From Prevotella sp. (GTDB taxonomy: Bacteria > Bacteroidota > Bacteroidia > Bacteroidales > Bacteroidaceae), in assembly GCA_029054825.1 (NCBI GenBank), contig JAIDEM010000115.1, forward strand, positions 1-61,519: a stretch of 61,519 nt of DNA, written 5' to 3'. Every line of letters begins with the position of its first letter. The stretch's first letter is position 1. The notes beneath the pieces are model-generated. The model ran no database searches and was not told where the DNA came from. It was given only the letters and a program-made list of their open reading frames with translations. A program made the translations under genes and the position numbers. Below are positions 61,369 through 61,519 of this stretch, piece by piece.

Positions 61369-61519
61369 CTTATTATTAGAATATAATCAATGGATTTGTG
61401 TGATGAAAAGAAAAATGGGACGTACTGTGATTGTGATGAAAACTCCTTGGTATAGGTAGAGTGCCTTGTACCTTTGTAATCCACCGGCTCTTGATATGGC
61501 TTGGAGCAGGACAGAGGTG

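Overview
The window looks like chromosome from a Bacteroidales bacterium, most probably Prevotella or a close relative. The evidence is gene content: YidC-S9 peptidase-GlnS, galM-galK, DUF4199, DUF3078, DUF4301, DUF4738, DUF3332 and DUF6048-type proteins, a PorE-like type IX secretion protein, a queH-yhhQ pair, and an ECF sigma/FecR/TonB-receptor module. Promoters match the Bacteroidetes signature, TTG about 20 bases before TAnnTTTG. There are no phage genes, insertion sequences, CRISPR arrays or rRNA genes. The only RNA genes I see are a tRNA-Thr and a small SRP RNA.

Layout. 1-2020: end of a TPR gene, ribH, a small unknown gene and a DUF4738-type lipoprotein. 2388-4348 (minus): pepT and trmD. 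4469-15424 (plus): a seven-gene accessory catabolic run, namely a DapA-family aldolase, a sodium symporter, L-fucose isomerase, a three-domain UroD/homocysteine methyltransferase/corrinoid fusion, a second UroD-family methyltransferase, a second symporter and a PduO-type cobalamin adenosyltransferase. 15551-16744: an acetyltransferase and a DUF3332 protein. 17170-21339 (minus): a Crp-type regulator, apbE, a beta-barrel protein, a family 2 glycosyltransferase and a DUF4199 membrane protein. 21417-21590 (minus): tRNA-Thr and SRP RNA four bases apart. 21850-30701 (minus): galK, galM, DedA, glnS, an S9 peptidase and yidC. 30914-35851: DUF3078 protein, queH and yhhQ (minus), and lepA. 36013-40648 (plus): a Crp-type regulator, then the ECF sigma/anti-sigma/receptor module. 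40820-47152 (minus): Hsp20, a small HAD hydrolase, then an exopolysaccharide group (tyrosine autokinase, rfbA, a WcaJ-type transferase). 47330-50223 (plus): an unknown protein, a coiled-coil protein, zapA and rny. The remainder is a DUF4301 protein, relA, an acetyltransferase, a three-gene operon (HU/SPOR protein, zinc-ribbon FHA protein, PorE-like OmpA lipoprotein), rfbC and a second DUF4738-type lipoprotein.

The most interesting part is 4469-15424. The 963-residue fusion carries a UroD-type methyltransferase barrel, a zinc-type homocysteine methyltransferase barrel and a corrinoid-binding module on one chain. It has no methyltetrahydrofolate domain and no AdoMet reactivation domain. That layout suggests methyl groups pass from an unknown methylated compound through a corrinoid to homocysteine. 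The neighbouring fucose isomerase, 2-keto-acid-type aldolase and two symporters hint at a methylated sugar as donor, but this is inference. The reading frame of the fusion carries an in-frame TAG near its apparent true N-terminus.

A second unexplained feature is a family of intergenic repeats built from AAAGGTGACCTTT palindromes, with four copies at 2128, 16941, 32969 and 59507. A third is a tandem octamer array directly upstream of a TTG-initiated apbE.
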